Shown: positions 32,801 to 44,877 of the stretch, one piece after another
Numbering within the stretch: the first letter of the stretch is position 1
Layout: each line of letters starts with the position of its first letter
DNA from: Simmondsia chinensis
Taxonomy: Eukaryota; Streptophyta; Magnoliopsida; Caryophyllales; Simmondsiaceae
Assembly: GCA_018398585.1 (NCBI GenBank)
Contig: JAGTTD010000012.1
Coordinates: 22,205,036 to 22,269,035 of the forward strand
Direction of reading: 5' to 3'
DNA: 64,000 bases
The notes under the pieces: model-generated
Told to the model about the DNA's origin: nothing
Databases searched by the model: none
Seen by the model: only the letters and a program-made list of their open reading frames with translations
Made by a program: the position numbers and the translations under genes

Positions 32801-33343
32801 GGGGTGTAAATGAGCTGAGCCGAGCCTAGTACCCCCGTTCGAATATTGAGATCGAGTTTGAACCGAGCTCTTATCGAGCTTTCCCAACCTTTGTTGAAGT
32901 TGAGCTTGATAAGATTTTAGTGTGTTTGATACTCGGCTTGTATAAGCTTTTAAGGCTTATCGAGCTAGTCGAGCACATTATCGAGCCGAGTCAAGCTCAT
33001 TATAGAGCCCAATCAATCTTAAAATCGAGCCAAACTTGCTGTCGAGTCGAGTTGAGCTCGCTACAGAGCTGAGCTTTTCAAGTTACCATTGAGCCATTAT
33101 CGAACTACTTGAGAACTAATATCATTTATTAATGAACCTTTAACGAGCTTTGAATGAACTCTTATCGAGTTGTTCACGAACATTAACGAGCCCAGCACCC
33201 CCTATTCGAACTCAGCTCGTTAAGCTTATTGAGTGTGCTCCAACTCAACTCGATAAGCTATTAAGCCCTCATAATCAACTCGAATGAGACCTAATCGTTT
33301 TCGGACATGTGTAGTTCATGGAACGTTCGGTTCATTTACACCC
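32801..33343. mobile_element. hAT-like MITE, GGGGTGTAAATGA ends
   Basis: The left end GGGGTGTAAATGAGCTGAGC and the right end GGTTCATTTACACCC are inverted repeats. The interior is made of 'gagccgagc', 'tcgagct' and 'gagctcg' words. An 8-bp duplication is unclear: TATGTATA at 32793-32800 versus TGTGTATA at 33349-33356, 7 of 8 but five bases off the terminus. Confidence 0.6.
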
Positions 33344-34324
33344 GCAATTGTGTATATGAAGGTTCAACAAATTAGCTCCATTATAATATTATTCGGTGCA
33401 CTCGAACATTATTTACACTTAATTTGGTTACTCAATTAGTATTCACACTATATTTTTACATAACCAACAAAAAGCCTCCGTCAAATTAATACCAAATATG
33501 CTTGAAAACTTAAGTTTCAGAAAATACAAGCAAACCAAATAGAATGGGCTATAAGAAACTTGAGATTCTTTCTTTCCACTACAAATGTGATATACGATCC
33601 TTTACAAAAAATTCAAGCTTCTTTATTTCATTCTACCATTAATGTCAATATATCCATTTAAAAAAATAAAAAAAAAATAAAAAAACACTACAATTACTTC
33701 ATATGAGTAAACAATGGAGTCAAATTTACATTATAACCAAAATCCTATCACAAAATACAAGTGGATTATTGGATATTCTTGTCTAAAGTTGGATCTGACA
33801 AGATTAATGTTGCTATTGAAGTGACACTAGAAAGTACATTTATTAAATATGGCACGTGAAGACATGTTTGCATTTTACTTTGTCATATGACTCAAGTATA
33901 ATATAAAATTTACTCATATGACTCAAGTATAATATAAAATTTATCTTAACAAAAGTTGGAAGTTAATGGAACCAAAAAGTAGAAAAGTAATAGCACCTTT
34001 CATATTAGAAGATTCAAGACTCGTTACATTATCTTCCCGTGCCAACAACACTCGTGTACATCAAAAAATTACTAATTATACGATGTCATGGTAAGAAACT
34101 TTTTTTATAATATTCATATATCTCCCTAACAGGGGTGTAAATGAGTCGAGTACTCCCTCATTCGAACTCTAGCTTGATAAGTCTTATTGAGCTTGAATTC
34201 AAGTGGAACTTGTTGAGGACTCCACATGTGAGTCTTGTGGAATCCCACATTAGAGTTGAGAGAAAGAACAGATCACATTAAAAGCCTAATGGGTTACTGA
34301 AAGAATGAGGAGCGTGCATAGAGC
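33344..34324. other. Non-coding; contains a 31-bp tandem duplication
   Basis: A unit 'tcatatgactcaagtataatataaaattta' plus one base is present twice in tandem at about 33885-33946. Near 34135 a fragment starting GGGGTGTAAATGAGTCGAG resembles the MITE at 32801. 34199-34324 is LTR-like text (tgttgaggactccacatgtg) of unknown affiliation. Confidence 0.5.
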
Positions 34325-34436
34325 TGTGGCCTTCTCGTATATTTATAGAAATATAATGGGCTTTACATGATATACAAAGAAGGTCCATTGGGCTCAGTTA
34401 CATACAATAGTAACATCTATACAATATAGTCTAACA
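34325..34436 (-). repeat. Copia 3' LTR
   Basis: TGTGGCCTTCTCG...GTCTAACA. Contains TATATTTATA, a TATA box when read on the minus strand. Partner of 38874-38985; first 12 bases diverged. Confidence 0.8.
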
Positions 34437-35985
34437 CCCCCCCTCAACCGAAGCAGGAGGTAACCGAACGCAAAGGTTGGATTTAAAAAGCAGAAAAAGT
34501 TGGCGCGGAAGATTCTTTGTGAAGATGTTGAAAATTTGTTGTGATGAAGGAATATGAAGGTCCTGAACAAGACCCATTTGAACATGCTTGCAGACGAAAT
34601 GGATGCCAATCTCGATATGTTTTGTGCCAATATGCTGGACAGGGCTGGTAGACAAGTACATGGCAGAGACATTGTCACAATACACCAAGGTAACCCGTGG
34701 AAGAAGAAGACTGAGCTCACTAAGGAGAGAGGGAAGCCAGCAACATTCGGAGACGGCATTGAAATTGCACAATATTCAGCCTCAAAACTGGAACGGGGGA
34801 CCGTGGGCTGCTGTTTGGAGGACTAGGAGATAATGTTTCCTCCGAGAAAAACACAAAAACCAGATGTAGAACGGAGAGTATCAGGGCATCCAACCCAATC
34901 AGCATCGGAGTTGGCCACGAGTTGGTCCAAACGAGTTAGGGAGATAGTCAAACCATGATCAACAGTGCCCTTGATATACCATAGGATGCACTTAATAGCC
35001 ATCTTGTGTTATGAGTGTGGAGCATGCATAAACAGATGCTCCTGTGGAACTGCATAAGAAATGTCAGGACGAGTAAAGGTGAGATACAGAAGGGCACCAA
35101 TAATGAACCTGTATAAGGTGGGATCGAGCATGAGCTCGCTGTCCTCGATAGAGAGCTTGGACTTGGAATCTGTGGGAGTAGCAACAGGCTTGCAAGAAAG
35201 CATGTTGGTCTGGTCCAGGAGATCGTGGGTGTATTTTGATTGGGACAAGAAGAGTCCTGTAGATAAGTGAGATATTGAGATGCCAAGAAAGTAATTGAAA
35301 CATCCCAAGTCGGTCATGTCAAACTCTGATCGAAGAAAGTGAAGCAGGTAGTGAAGTACCGCATTAGAGGAGGCAGTAAGAACTATATCATCAATATATA
35401 CCAGTAATATAGCCATGTCATGTCCACGATGTAAGACAAATAAAGAGGAATCAGACTTACAGCTGCGGAAGCCCAACCTATGTAGAAAGGTAGCAAAGTG
35501 GGTGTACCAGGCACGAGGAGCCTACTTGAGACCATAAAGAGACTTGTTAAGGTTACAGACATGATCAGGATATTGAGAGCTGATGAAACCCGGTGTTTGC
35601 TTCATATAGACCTCTTCATTAAGTGTGCCATTGAGAAATGCATTTTTAATATCAAGTGGATGAATAGGCCAGTGCCGAGAAGTGGCAATAGTCAAGACAG
35701 TGCTAACAGTAGCAGGTTTAACAACAGGACTGAAAGTTTCACCGTAATCTATGCCATACCTCTGTGTAAATCCCTGAGCAACTAGCTGAGCTTTATACTA
35801 TTCAACCTTATCAGTAGATGTCTGTTTTATGTGAAAACCCCATTTGGAGCCAACTATGTTACCATGAGCGGGCGGTGGAACAAAATCCCATTTCTTATTG
35901 TGAATAGCAGCATTAAACTTATCGAGCATTGCATGCTTCCAATTATCATCAGTAAGTGCCTGCTTATAAAAAAAAGGAACTTAGG
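34437..35985 (-). pseudogene. Copia reverse transcriptase and RNase H
   Basis: The minus strand reads [47 protein letters not shown] (about 35580-35680), SLYGLK, then LLVYIDDIVLTASS (about 35380-35420, catalytic YIDD intact), LGISISHL, RPDISYAV, and RNase H with LRSTSGFCVFLGGNIISWSSKQQ (about 34810-34870), EAEY, VYCDNVSAMYL, HIEIGIHFV and LPRQLF (about 34480). It ends at the PPT with RLPPASVEGGC. Stops at about 35520 and 35805 and a frame change near 34760 break it. Confidence 0.9.
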
Positions 35986-36003
35986 GCAACTAATTATGAA
36001 CAA

Positions 36004-37100
36004 TCATATAAAGGTCTGAGAAAAGGTTTCACAATACCAGCTTGGGCACGATTTACCATGGGATGAATAGAGGAAGCAGGAGGAACCGAAGACCGGGCAG
36101 GGGGAGGAGCGAGTGCCTCGGGTGGAACCGTAGGTTATTTGGTAGGAGGAGGCACTGCGGCAGGCGTAGTCGTGAGGGGCGGCTGCGGTGGCAGAAAGCC
36201 GGCGAATGGTGATGATGCTAGCAGCGGGGAAAAGACGTGGTGAAGACGGTTCGTTGTAGTCTGCTTCATCAAAAATAACATATCTCAAAATAATGACTTT
36301 ATGAGTAGAAAGATCCAAACATTTATAACCTTTATGACTCAATGGATAACCTAAGAAACACATAAAGTAGAGCGCGGAGCAAGCTTATGTTAAGTGGTTC
36401 TGCTCAGATTTGGATGGCAGGCACTGCCGAAGACCCAAAGGTGATCATAATTAACTTTCTTCTTATATAAACGTTGAAAAGAGATCTTTTTCTTGATGGA
36501 AGTGGATGGTAGTACGTTGATAATATGACCTACAAAAGAATCTGCTTCAACCCAAAATTCTAACGGCATACAAGCTTGGAACAAGAGGGAACGCATCATA
36601 TTACTAATAGTGCGGCGCATGCATTCAACTTTCCCATTCTGTTGGGAGGTATGAGGGCAAGAGACCCTATTGAGAATGCCCATTTGCAGAAAAAGTCCAT
36701 TAAAGTCACGGTTGATATATTCAGTACCATTATCAAATTGAAAATGTTTGATTTCCACACCAAATTGATTCAACACAAGATTACGAAACTGAACAAACAT
36801 GTCAAAAACCTCAGATTTGGTACACATAGGATAAATCCACACAAAATAAGAGTAATCATCCAATAATAACAAATAATACTTAAAACCACTGAAACTGAGA
36901 ACAGGTGATGTCCATACATAAGAATGAGCACTATCAAAAGGACAAGTAGTATTGGTTACAGACTTTTAAAAAGGCAAACGATTATGCTTGCCTAGTTGGC
37001 AAGTATGACAAGGACTGGACTCTGAAGAACTAGAACAAGAAATAAATTTTGCTTAACTAAAGTGGACAAAACTGGTTCTCCTAGATGGCCTAAGCGACGG
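36004..37100 (-). pseudogene. Copia integrase
   Basis: The minus strand reads LLLDDYSYFVWIYPM (first catalytic Asp), FQFDNGTEYI (second Asp region, about 36730), PHTSQQNGKVECMRRTI (catalytic Glu, about 36610-36660), ADSFVGHIINVLPS, then CFLGYPLSHKGYKCLDL (about 36310-36363). HHCC residues precede it in the GAG-pre-integrase region up to about 37100. Broken by stops at about 36875 and 36380. Confidence 0.88.
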
Positions 37101-38000
37101 TGCCAAAGAGAGGAGGAGACTCGGGATGCAACGAACGATGTATGGAAAGAGGTTGATCTTGGAATAGTGAAGAGAGGCCCCGGGCTAACACTACAGATGA
37201 TGGTGGACTTCAATTTAGGATCCTTGACAGAAAAGCCAAAACAATCAAATTTAAGAAGATAGTTATTATCAGAACAAAATTGACTTACAGAAAGTAAGTT
37301 TTTAGATAGGCCGAGAATGAATTGTACTTTATTCAACTTAAAATGACCTGCAGGAGTAGAAATGAAACTTGACCCAATGCCCGCAATAGAAAGGGACGCA
37401 CCATTACCAACAAAGATTCTATGAGAACCAGTATATGGAGACAAGGATGTGAAGATACCTAGGTTATTTGTCATGTGAGAGGAAGCCCCACTATCCATGA
37501 CCCGGGATAAGTCAAGAATAGGGTTGGAATATAATTGTGGGGGAAACTGACTCGCATCAAAACCTGGGTAAAAACCATATCCAGTGGTATAAGCATTATT
37601 TACTGGATGAAATTGTGGATAAGAAGGTATGTTACCATCCTGAGGAGCTGAGCCAAAATGAGGCGTGCGATACGGCATTGGCCATGGCATAGGCCATGGC
37701 ATACCCCTGAAATTCGGACCCCACATGTTTTGCATCCATGGGTTTCCATAACCACGACCATGACGTCCACAACCTCGACTATTACCCCGACCCCCACGAC
37801 CACGGCCATTACCTCAACCATTACCAAACTGATTTCCAGAGCCGGGTGCATGCGAACTTTGATGAGCAAGGAGAGCAAGAGGTTGCTCAGGGGCTGACAC
37901 TTGTGGCTGCTGTTGAGCGGGCATGGTGGCAGCCTTGGGTGGCGGTTGTGCCACCTAGGTGGTGTCGGTGGATAGGAGAAGAGTAGGGCCATTGGTGTTA
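37101..38000 (-). pseudogene. Copia gag C-terminus, protease and GAG-pre-integrase
   Basis: A Gly/Arg-rich gag tail (GNGRGRGGRGNSRGCGRHGRG, about 37750-37830), then the retropepsin motif VMDSGASSHMTNN (about 37465-37505; DSG intact), NLLSVSQFC (about 37270) and the pre-integrase LWHRRLGHLGEP (about 37075-37115). It lies in a different frame from upstream gag. Confidence 0.88.
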
Positions 38001-38691
38001 GCATTCTTAAGGCGAGTTCTTCATTCATTAACATAGACTGAGCCTCAATAAACGAGGGAAAAGGGACTCTAAACATAATAGAGGTACAAACAGCATGAAA
38101 GTCTTTTTCATCAGAAAGACCATCTATAGCAGCTAGAACCATATCAATGTCGGAAATAGAGGCACGTACAGATTTAAGATTATCAGCCAAGGATTTAATT
38201 TTGGTGAGGTATGCTAACATGGAAAGATTGCCCTTCTTGATGTTAGTTAATTCACGTTTGTATTGCAATTGGTGTAATTGAGTGATATTAGTAGAAAGTC
38301 TAGTGATGGAACTCCAAAGAGATGTAGCGGTTAAATCATCATCATCACCGTATACAGCACTAACAAGGTAAGAAAAAATAGTACCAAGTATCCAAGATAT
38401 AAGGAGATTGTCAACCTGCCTCCTGTAGCGATAGGTTGGATCAATAACAGCGGGTGGAAGAGATGAACCGTCTAAATGATCGTCAATAGCATAGCCCAGG
38501 CAGGCGAAGATAAATGAGCTGTGCCAGACTAAGTAGGTTGATGGATCATTCAAATCAAGAGTGGATGATATGTGCTGCCGAACGTTAGCGATGTTGAATG
38601 GTGTGGGAAGAGATGGGGTACCACCAGTAGTGGGCATCGTGGAAGTTGCAACGGTGACTGGAGAGGCGACGGAAGAGGTAGCGTCGGCCAT
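38001..38691 (-). pseudogene. Copia gag (UBN2-type)
   Basis: From MADATSSVASP (38691) the minus strand reads ISSTLDLNDPSTYLVWHSSF, a gag_pre-like W motif, then LWSSITRLSTNITQLHQLQYKRELTNIKKGNLSMLAYL and LADNLKS...LAAIDGLSDEKD, the UBN2-type gag of plant copia elements. About 230 codons are open before a frameshift near 37990. Confidence 0.85.
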
Positions 38692-38861
38692 AATGCAAAG
38701 AGAGAGAGTGAGCGACGGCATGTTGCTGCTAGGATTGGGACGGCTTGCTGCGGCTAGGGTTGCGGTGGCTAGGGTTTGCCAAATTAGGGTTTCGACCTTT
38801 TTTTTTAATGGAAAAAATTAAATAGAGGCTAGAGTTTGCCTTTACAAGAGGGCTTGGGAGA

Positions 38862-38873
38862 GCTCTGACACCA
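38862..38873 (-). other. Copia primer binding site
   Basis: The minus strand reads TGGTGTCAGAGC, directly adjacent to the 5' LTR; one base from the usual initiator-Met complement. Confidence 0.8.
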
Positions 38874-38985
38874 TGAAACCCTCTCGTATATTTATAGAAA
38901 TATAATGGGCTTTACAAGATATACAAAGAAGGCCCGTTGGGCTCAGTTACATACAATAGTAACACCCATACAACATAGTCTAACA
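38874..38985 (-). repeat. Copia 5' LTR
   Basis: TGAAACCCTCTCG...GTCTAACA on the plus strand; partner of 34325-34436. Confidence 0.85.
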
Positions 38986-39949
38986 TTTAAAAATTCCGCC
39001 CGACGCAGATCGTGACCTGATTCCCTTTTTTTTTTTTGCTTTATTGCCCACATATAAAAATTCATCTTATGAATTTTTAATTTAAAAAATATTTTATTTT
39101 TTAACTTTCAACTTTTATTTATGTAATAAATAATGTTTAGCAAAATTAAATTTGCTCGCCTCATGAATAAATAATTCAATTCATGAAGGCTCTGTTTGGA
39201 ATTAAGAAAATTTAATGAAAAAAAAACGTGTGGAAAAAAAGTTGATGGAAAAGGTAAAAAAGAAAAACGACTTTTTTCCCATTGTTTGGAAGTCAAGTAA
39301 AAACACAGAAAAAAAAAAAAAACATGATTTCAAGATCAAATTCTTTTTCCTTTGTTCGATTGGTAGAAAATAAAATCAGAAAAAATAATTAGTCTAACTT
39401 AATAAGTTATGTTTTGTTCATATTTTTTTTAAGCCGAGTTATTTTTCTAGTCACTGTTCTTAATGTTGTTCCTTTAGGAATTTATTATATATGTCACCCT
39501 GAGTTTATTTACCACCTATATATTTGATATTTCAGTACATACTATTAGAGATCATGAAATTTAAAAATTTTAGAAAATATTTAGTTCAAGTACATGAGTT
39601 TAAAATATTTTTGAAATATATTAGTAATTTTCAAAATATTAAATATTTTTAAAATTTATAAATGTTTTTAAATATTTTAAATTTTTTAGATATTTTTAAG
39701 GATCTAAACATTTTTTTTAATTTTTCAAAATATTATAAATTTTAAAATTATTATAAATATAAATATTAAAGTCTTTAGGTTTTTTTAAGAAAATTATCAC
39801 TTAAAAATCTTAAAATTTGAACATTTATCATCTAAATAAAAATGGGTATCCAGAGATTTGAAAATTTTATGACTTATATACTCTATGTTGGAATTTTGAT
39901 AAATTTTTTAAGAATCTAACCAATTTAAACACTTGCGAATCAACTAAGG
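38986..39949. other. Non-coding; MITE scraps and degraded family M copy
   Basis: 39190-39400 resembles the 'ggctctgtttggaattaagaaaatt' type of AT-rich MITE. 39480-39945 carries degraded family M words (gtcaccctgagtttatttac, ggaattttgataaattttt, taagaatctaacc). No genes. Confidence 0.45.
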
Positions 39950-40570
39950 TGATGTATGTATCTCATAAGAGATTATAGATTCCATTTTAAATACCTGATT
40001 CCTGTCACATCTCATGCCATTACCCAATGCACGTGAGACTTCGGCCATTTATTGAGACCTTACTTATAGTACAACAAGATAACTAACACTCCATGCTCAT
40101 GGAGTCATCATTCAAACAGTACATCGTGAATCACTAATTTTCGAGAGTAGTCCAGAAACTAGTAACTCATATGATCCAACTCAGTGTATTAATCTTACTA
40201 CGCACACTAACATAACACATTTGGATCACTATCCATATAACCAAGACAGGTCATCTAAAAGTGTCACGTTATAACCTTAGCCGACAAGTATTCCAAACTT
40301 GTAACTGACTATGAGTTTTTCAAATAACATTTTATTCCATTTATTCCAAGTCTATCTGTAACTTAATCTCATAATCCACTTAAAACAAACATGTAAATGT
40401 AGTCTGAGGACTAAATCCATCTCATGGATATTACTTAAAAGAAAATCACATGCAATATATATACTCACTTACACAAATTTCACGAGGAAACGACTGGAAC
40501 TTAAATTTTATTCTATAATAAAGTCATAATTACCTCATAAATTTGGATTTTCAAGACATTATTCCTAACA
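39950..40570 (-). repeat. LTR-like fragment (solo or truncated LTR)
   Basis: The minus strand begins TGTTAGGAATAATGTCTTG and the plus-strand left edge is TGATGTATGTATCTC, giving TG...CA ends over about 620 bp. It abuts B1 gag directly. Flanks TAAGG and AGAGG do not form a clean duplication, so whether this is a solo LTR or a truncated copy is open. No coding potential. Confidence 0.5.
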
Positions 40571-41620
40571 AGAGGCACGCCGCTGTCGGAGATATTTACG
40601 AGCATGATGATCAACAACAGAATGAGGGGAGATTTGAAGACTTGGAAGGGAAACTTTGGCGAATCGAGCTATGTTTGATCCAATTAGGGGCGAATCAATC
40701 AAACACCTGGAGCTCAGCCTCAGCCTCAGAACCCGTTGGCAGGGGGTGGCGAGGAAGACACAGAGAAGAGCTTCCACAATCCACTCTCGAAAATTGACGT
40801 TTGGGATCGATGAGTGAGAAGAAATTGGCCAAATACCTAAGGTACCAATTATGTCGATGATCGAAGGTGGGAATTTGGGCTTCGGATTGAAATTCCAGAG
40901 TTTAATGGTGGCGGAAGACTAGAGGAATTATGGGATTCGCTTGCTACGGTAGAAGAAGTGCTTGAGTACAAGGGGGTTCTGGAGCACAAACAAGCACCAT
41001 TGTTTGCTACTCAGTTACAGGGTAGAGCCGCCACCTGGTGGCAATAGCTGATGCATTCTCGCAAGGAAAGGAGAAGATAGAGACATGGGAGAAGATGAAG
41101 AAACACATGCGGAGCGCCTTTCTGTCCCACAATCACACTAAGGTGATGTATTAACACCTACAAAGCCTGCGTCAGGGTTCTCGAACCATGGAGGAGTGCA
41201 CAAAGGAATTCTACTCCTTAGTCACTAGGAATGACTTCAAGGAATCACGGGAACAATTAACATATAGGTACGTTGGAGGGTTTAAGGAGTCAATACAGGA
41301 GGTGCTGAACATGTTTGACGTCTTTTAAGTTTTGGAGGCAAGCCAGAGTGCTACGAAAGTCGAGAAGCAACAGAGGGGACTTCAAGTTGGCGGTACTTGG
41401 GGCACCCAAAATAGTAGGCGTGATCAAGTGCAAGTACTTCCCAACCTAGGCATTCAGATGAAACCAGTAGTCACCAACGCTTGTAAACCGGCTATTCAGG
41501 ACTTGGTAGGTGGATCAAGTACCCGTTGTTTCAAGTGTGGATAGTTGGGGCACTGTGTTGCCGAGTGTTGAAAGGGTGACAAACCTGGCAAGGGTTTTTA
41601 CATCGAAGAACTCCATGCTT
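40571..41620 (+). pseudogene. B1 gag with zinc knuckle
   Basis: Reads EIYEHDDQQQNEGRFEDLEGKLWRIE, then IEIPEFNGGGRLEELWDSLATVEEVLEYKGV and LFATQLQGRAATWWQ (about 40880-41045), TMEECTKEFYSLVTRND, RYVGGFKESIQEVLNMFDV and the CCHC knuckle RCFKCG-LGHCVAEC (about 41520-41570, stop inside). This is Retrotrans_gag organisation; frameshifted near 40800 and 41050. Confidence 0.85.
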
Positions 41621-42170
41621 AGAATGGCATGGAAATTAAGGAAGAGGTACAAGACGGGTTGGTGCCAGTAGAGGAGGACGCCATTGCTGGGGATGAGGGC
41701 CACCTACTTGTGATTAGGAGAGTTTTCTTCGCAACTAAAGAAGCAGAAGGAGATGGGTGGCTAAGGAATAACATATTTAAGATGACCTATGCCATTAGTT
41801 GGAGAGTGTGCCGCTTGGTGATTGATTCGGAGAGTTGTGAGAACATTACTTCCGATGAGGCCATCCAGAAGTTGGGATTGAAGACGAAGGCATACCCGAA
41901 TCCATACAAGCTATCTTCGCTTAAGAAAGAAAGCCAGGTAACAGTCTCGAGATGATGTCTAGTCAATTTCTCAATTAGGTCAAAGTATCGGGATGGGGTA
42001 TGGTGTGATATTGTCACCGTCGATACATCCCACCGGTTGTTAGGGCGTCCATGGCAGTTTGATAGGAGAGCCATCCATGATGAGAGGAAGAATACTTATA
42101 GCTTCATCTTTGAGCACACAAAAATCATCTTGTTAGCCAAGAAGGATGAGGCACCATGGGCATTAGTAGC
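41621..42170 (+). pseudogene. B1 aspartic protease
   Basis: CRLVIDSESCENITSDEAIQKLGL (about 41808-41878) is the retropepsin active-site region, with Gly replaced (DSE instead of DSG). Followed by KYRDGVWCDIVTVDTSHRLLGRPWQFDR (about 41982-42066). A stop lies at 41955. Confidence 0.85.
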
Positions 42171-43560
42171 TGATGACCCGAAACTTACAAGGTAGGGCTA
42201 TTTTCGCCAAGAAGGTTAGCGAGAGCAGAGTAATATTTGTGCTGATAGGGAAGGACAGTAAGGTGGAATACAGAGGAATACTAAGTGACATTGAAGATCT
42301 GTTGAAGAAGTATACAAATGTCTTTCCAAAAGAGTTACTGGAAGTATTGCGGCCTTTGCAGGACATCCAACACTGGATTATCGGGAGCTGTCTTACCGAA
42401 TATGCCACATTACCGAATGAGTCCTGCAGATGAGTTGAGCTGCTAAGTGGAGGATTTACTCGCCAGAGGCTTCATTCGGTAGAGTTTGAGTCCTGGTGTG
42501 GTTCCCGCTCTATTGACACGGAAGAAGGACAGTAGGTGGCGGATGTGTGTAGACAGCAGAGACATCAACAAGATCACGGTATGTTACCAATTTCTTATTC
42601 CAAAATTGGATGACTTACTTGATCAGTTACAAAAATCGAAGGTGTTTGGCAAGTTATACTTGAAGAGCGGTTATCATTAAATCTGCATCTTGCTAGGTGA
42701 CGAGTGGAAAACTACCTTTAAGACATACGAGGGGTTGTACGAGTGGCTTGTCATGCCGTTCGGATTGTCCAAAGCGCCAAGTACACTTTCATGCAGTTTA
42801 TGAATCAGATTCTACGGCTGTTCATTGGAAGATTCGTTGTTGTCTACTTTGACGATATCTTGATGTATAGCCAAAACCAAGTTAAGCTTGGAGCATCTTA
42901 AGGACGTACTGAACACCTTGAGGGAGCGGCACTTGTTCACCACTTTGAAGAAGTGCGAATTCAGTAAGGATTGAATTACTTTCCTTAGGTTCGTCATGTC
43001 CAAGGAAGACATAGCCGCTGACGAAGGAAAGATTGAGGAGATTCAAGATTGGCCACAGCCGAAGACGATAGGTGAAGTAAGGAGCTTTCACGGCTTGGCA
43101 TCTTTTTATAGGAGGTTTGTGCCAAATTTTAGTTCAATCATGGCACCAATCAAAAATTGAATGGGGAGGTCCATTGCTTGAATGCCAGCGGCAGCGGGTG
43201 CCTTTGAGGAAGTGAAGAGGAGGATAATCACATCACCAGTATTATTCTTACTGGATTTTTAGAAGTCTTTTGAGCTTCACATTGACGCTCGTAGTACTTA
43301 GCTAGGAGTGGCGTCCCATCACATATTTTAGTGAGAAACTTGGTGGGAGTTGGCTAAACTATTCAACTTAAGACGTTGAGTTTTATATTGTGGCGAGAGC
43401 ATTGAGGCATTGGAAGTCTTATCTAGTCGACAAGGAGTTTGTGTTATATTTGAATAACGTTGTGTTAAAGTACATCAACATCCAAGACAAGCTATCTGAC
43501 CAGCATGCAAGTGAGCGACTTACATTCAGCTCTTTCACATTGTGATCAAACACTAATCAT
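42171..43560 (+). pseudogene. B1 reverse transcriptase and RNase H
   Basis: FPKELLEVLRPLQDIQHW (about 42323), [25 protein letters not shown] (about 42505-42580), [35 protein letters not shown] (about 42722-42790), [12 protein letters not shown] (about 42836-42872; YFDD-type active site intact), [22 protein letters not shown] (about 43085-43155), then RNase H remnants (ELHIDARS, YIQLFHIVIKH). Many stops and frameshifts. Confidence 0.88.
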
Positions 43561-44808
43561 GTGTGTTGACCAAAGTTGTTGATGTGTTGTGTAGGCGTAC
43601 TCTCATCGTATCCGACAATAGAGTTTCCATGGTTGGTTTTGATCAGTTAGTAGAACAGTACAACAATGATCTCTCCTTTGGGGAGATTTGGCGAGAAGCA
43701 CAATCTGGTTCAATACTCGAGTATTCTATGCATGACGGGTTTCTCTTCAAGAGAAATCAATTGTGCATACTAGACTCAAGCTTACACCTTAAGATCATCT
43801 AAGGGAAGAACAACAAGGGGCGTATGGGAAGAGACAAAATGCTCCAGCTAGTGAGTGCTAACTACTTTTTGCCTTCATTGAGAAAAGAGGTGGAGAGCTT
43901 TATCAAGCGATGCTGGATTTATCAGCTATCAAAAGGCATGGTGTCAAATGCAGGGCTATACTTGCCTTTGCTAATTCCAAGCCAGCCTTGGGCGGATATT
44001 AGTATGGATGGGGTTATTGAGAATGCAGGGAGGTATTGATTCAATCTTCGTTGTAGTGGATCGATTCTCCAAGATAGCACATTTCATAAGGTGCAAGAAA
44101 GCCACTGGCGTAGTACATGTGGTAGAGTTCTACTTCTGGGAAGTGTACAAGCTTCATGGGTTACCAACAAGCATAATCTTTGATAGGGATGCACGGTTTT
44201 TAAATCACTTCTGGAAGACCTTATGGATGATGGCAAATATGTCTCTCACCTTTAGCACGGTACATCAGCCTCAGACTGTTGGCCAAACAGAGGTAACAAA
44301 TCGCTCTTTGGGTAACTTATTTCATTGCCTTGTTGCTGAGAATGTCAAGAGGTAGGAGCAGAAGTAGTACTGAGTTTGCCTACAATAGCTCTATTAATCG
44401 GAGCATGGGTTTTCAACCATTCAAAGTTGTTTATGGCTTTGTTCCCTGATCTTTAATAGATCTGGCTTTACTCCCTAATCTTACTTGTCTTCATGGCAAG
44501 CGGAAGACTTCATATCCAACATACAAGACATTCAAGAGCAGACCCAAGCACGGTTACTAGAAGCAAGTGCCAAGTACAAGTTGGCAAGTGATAAGCGGCG
44601 CAAGGCAATGCAACTGCAGGTTGGCAATCAAGTATGGACAATTCTGACTAGGGAGTGCTTTTCGGCACGGGAGCAAAACAAATTAACAGCACGAAAGATT
44701 GGCCCTTTATGGGTGCTAGAGAAGATCAATGACAATGCCTATCGGCTACAATTCCCAAGTGGAATGAGAACTTCAGACGTATTCAATGTCAAGCATCTCA
44801 TCCGGTAA
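43561..44808 (+). pseudogene. B1 integrase
   Basis: GRDKMLQLVSANYFLPSLRKEVESFIKRCWIYQLSKG (HHCC region, first His lost), WADISMDGVIE, then after a frameshift near 44035 SIFVVVDRFSKIAHFIRCKK (first Asp), IIFDRDARFLNHFWKTL (second Asp), VHQPQTVGQTEVTNRSL (Glu) and a C-terminal GPLWVLEKINDNAYRLQFPSGMRTSDVFNVKHL. The catalytic triad is readable across frames. Confidence 0.9.
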
Positions 44809-44877
44809 TTTGGTGGGAACGTCACTGAAGATCCATTAACGAATTTGAGGGTAAATTCTCTCTAACCCAGGGAGCAT

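Larger units (their letters stand above)
34325..38985 (-). mobile_element. Ty1/copia retrotransposon with 112-bp LTRs
   Basis: Minus-strand copia order: gag, protease, integrase, RT, RNase H. LTRs are only 112 bp (34325-34436 and 38874-38985). The PBS (minus strand TGGTGTCAGAGC) is at 38862-38873, and the PPT (minus-strand GGTTGAGGGGGGG) abuts the 3' LTR. No matching target duplication: AGAGC on the left, TTTAA on the right. Several stops and a frameshift make it defective. Confidence 0.88.

Noticed and set aside
32793..33356. Clean 8-bp target duplication for the hAT-like MITE
   Set aside because: The best match (TATGTATA / TGTGTATA) is displaced from the terminus and imperfect, so I do not claim it.
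38561..38821. Plus-strand ORFs at the copia gag start
   Set aside because: Antisense to gag (MADATSSVASP) and its leader.
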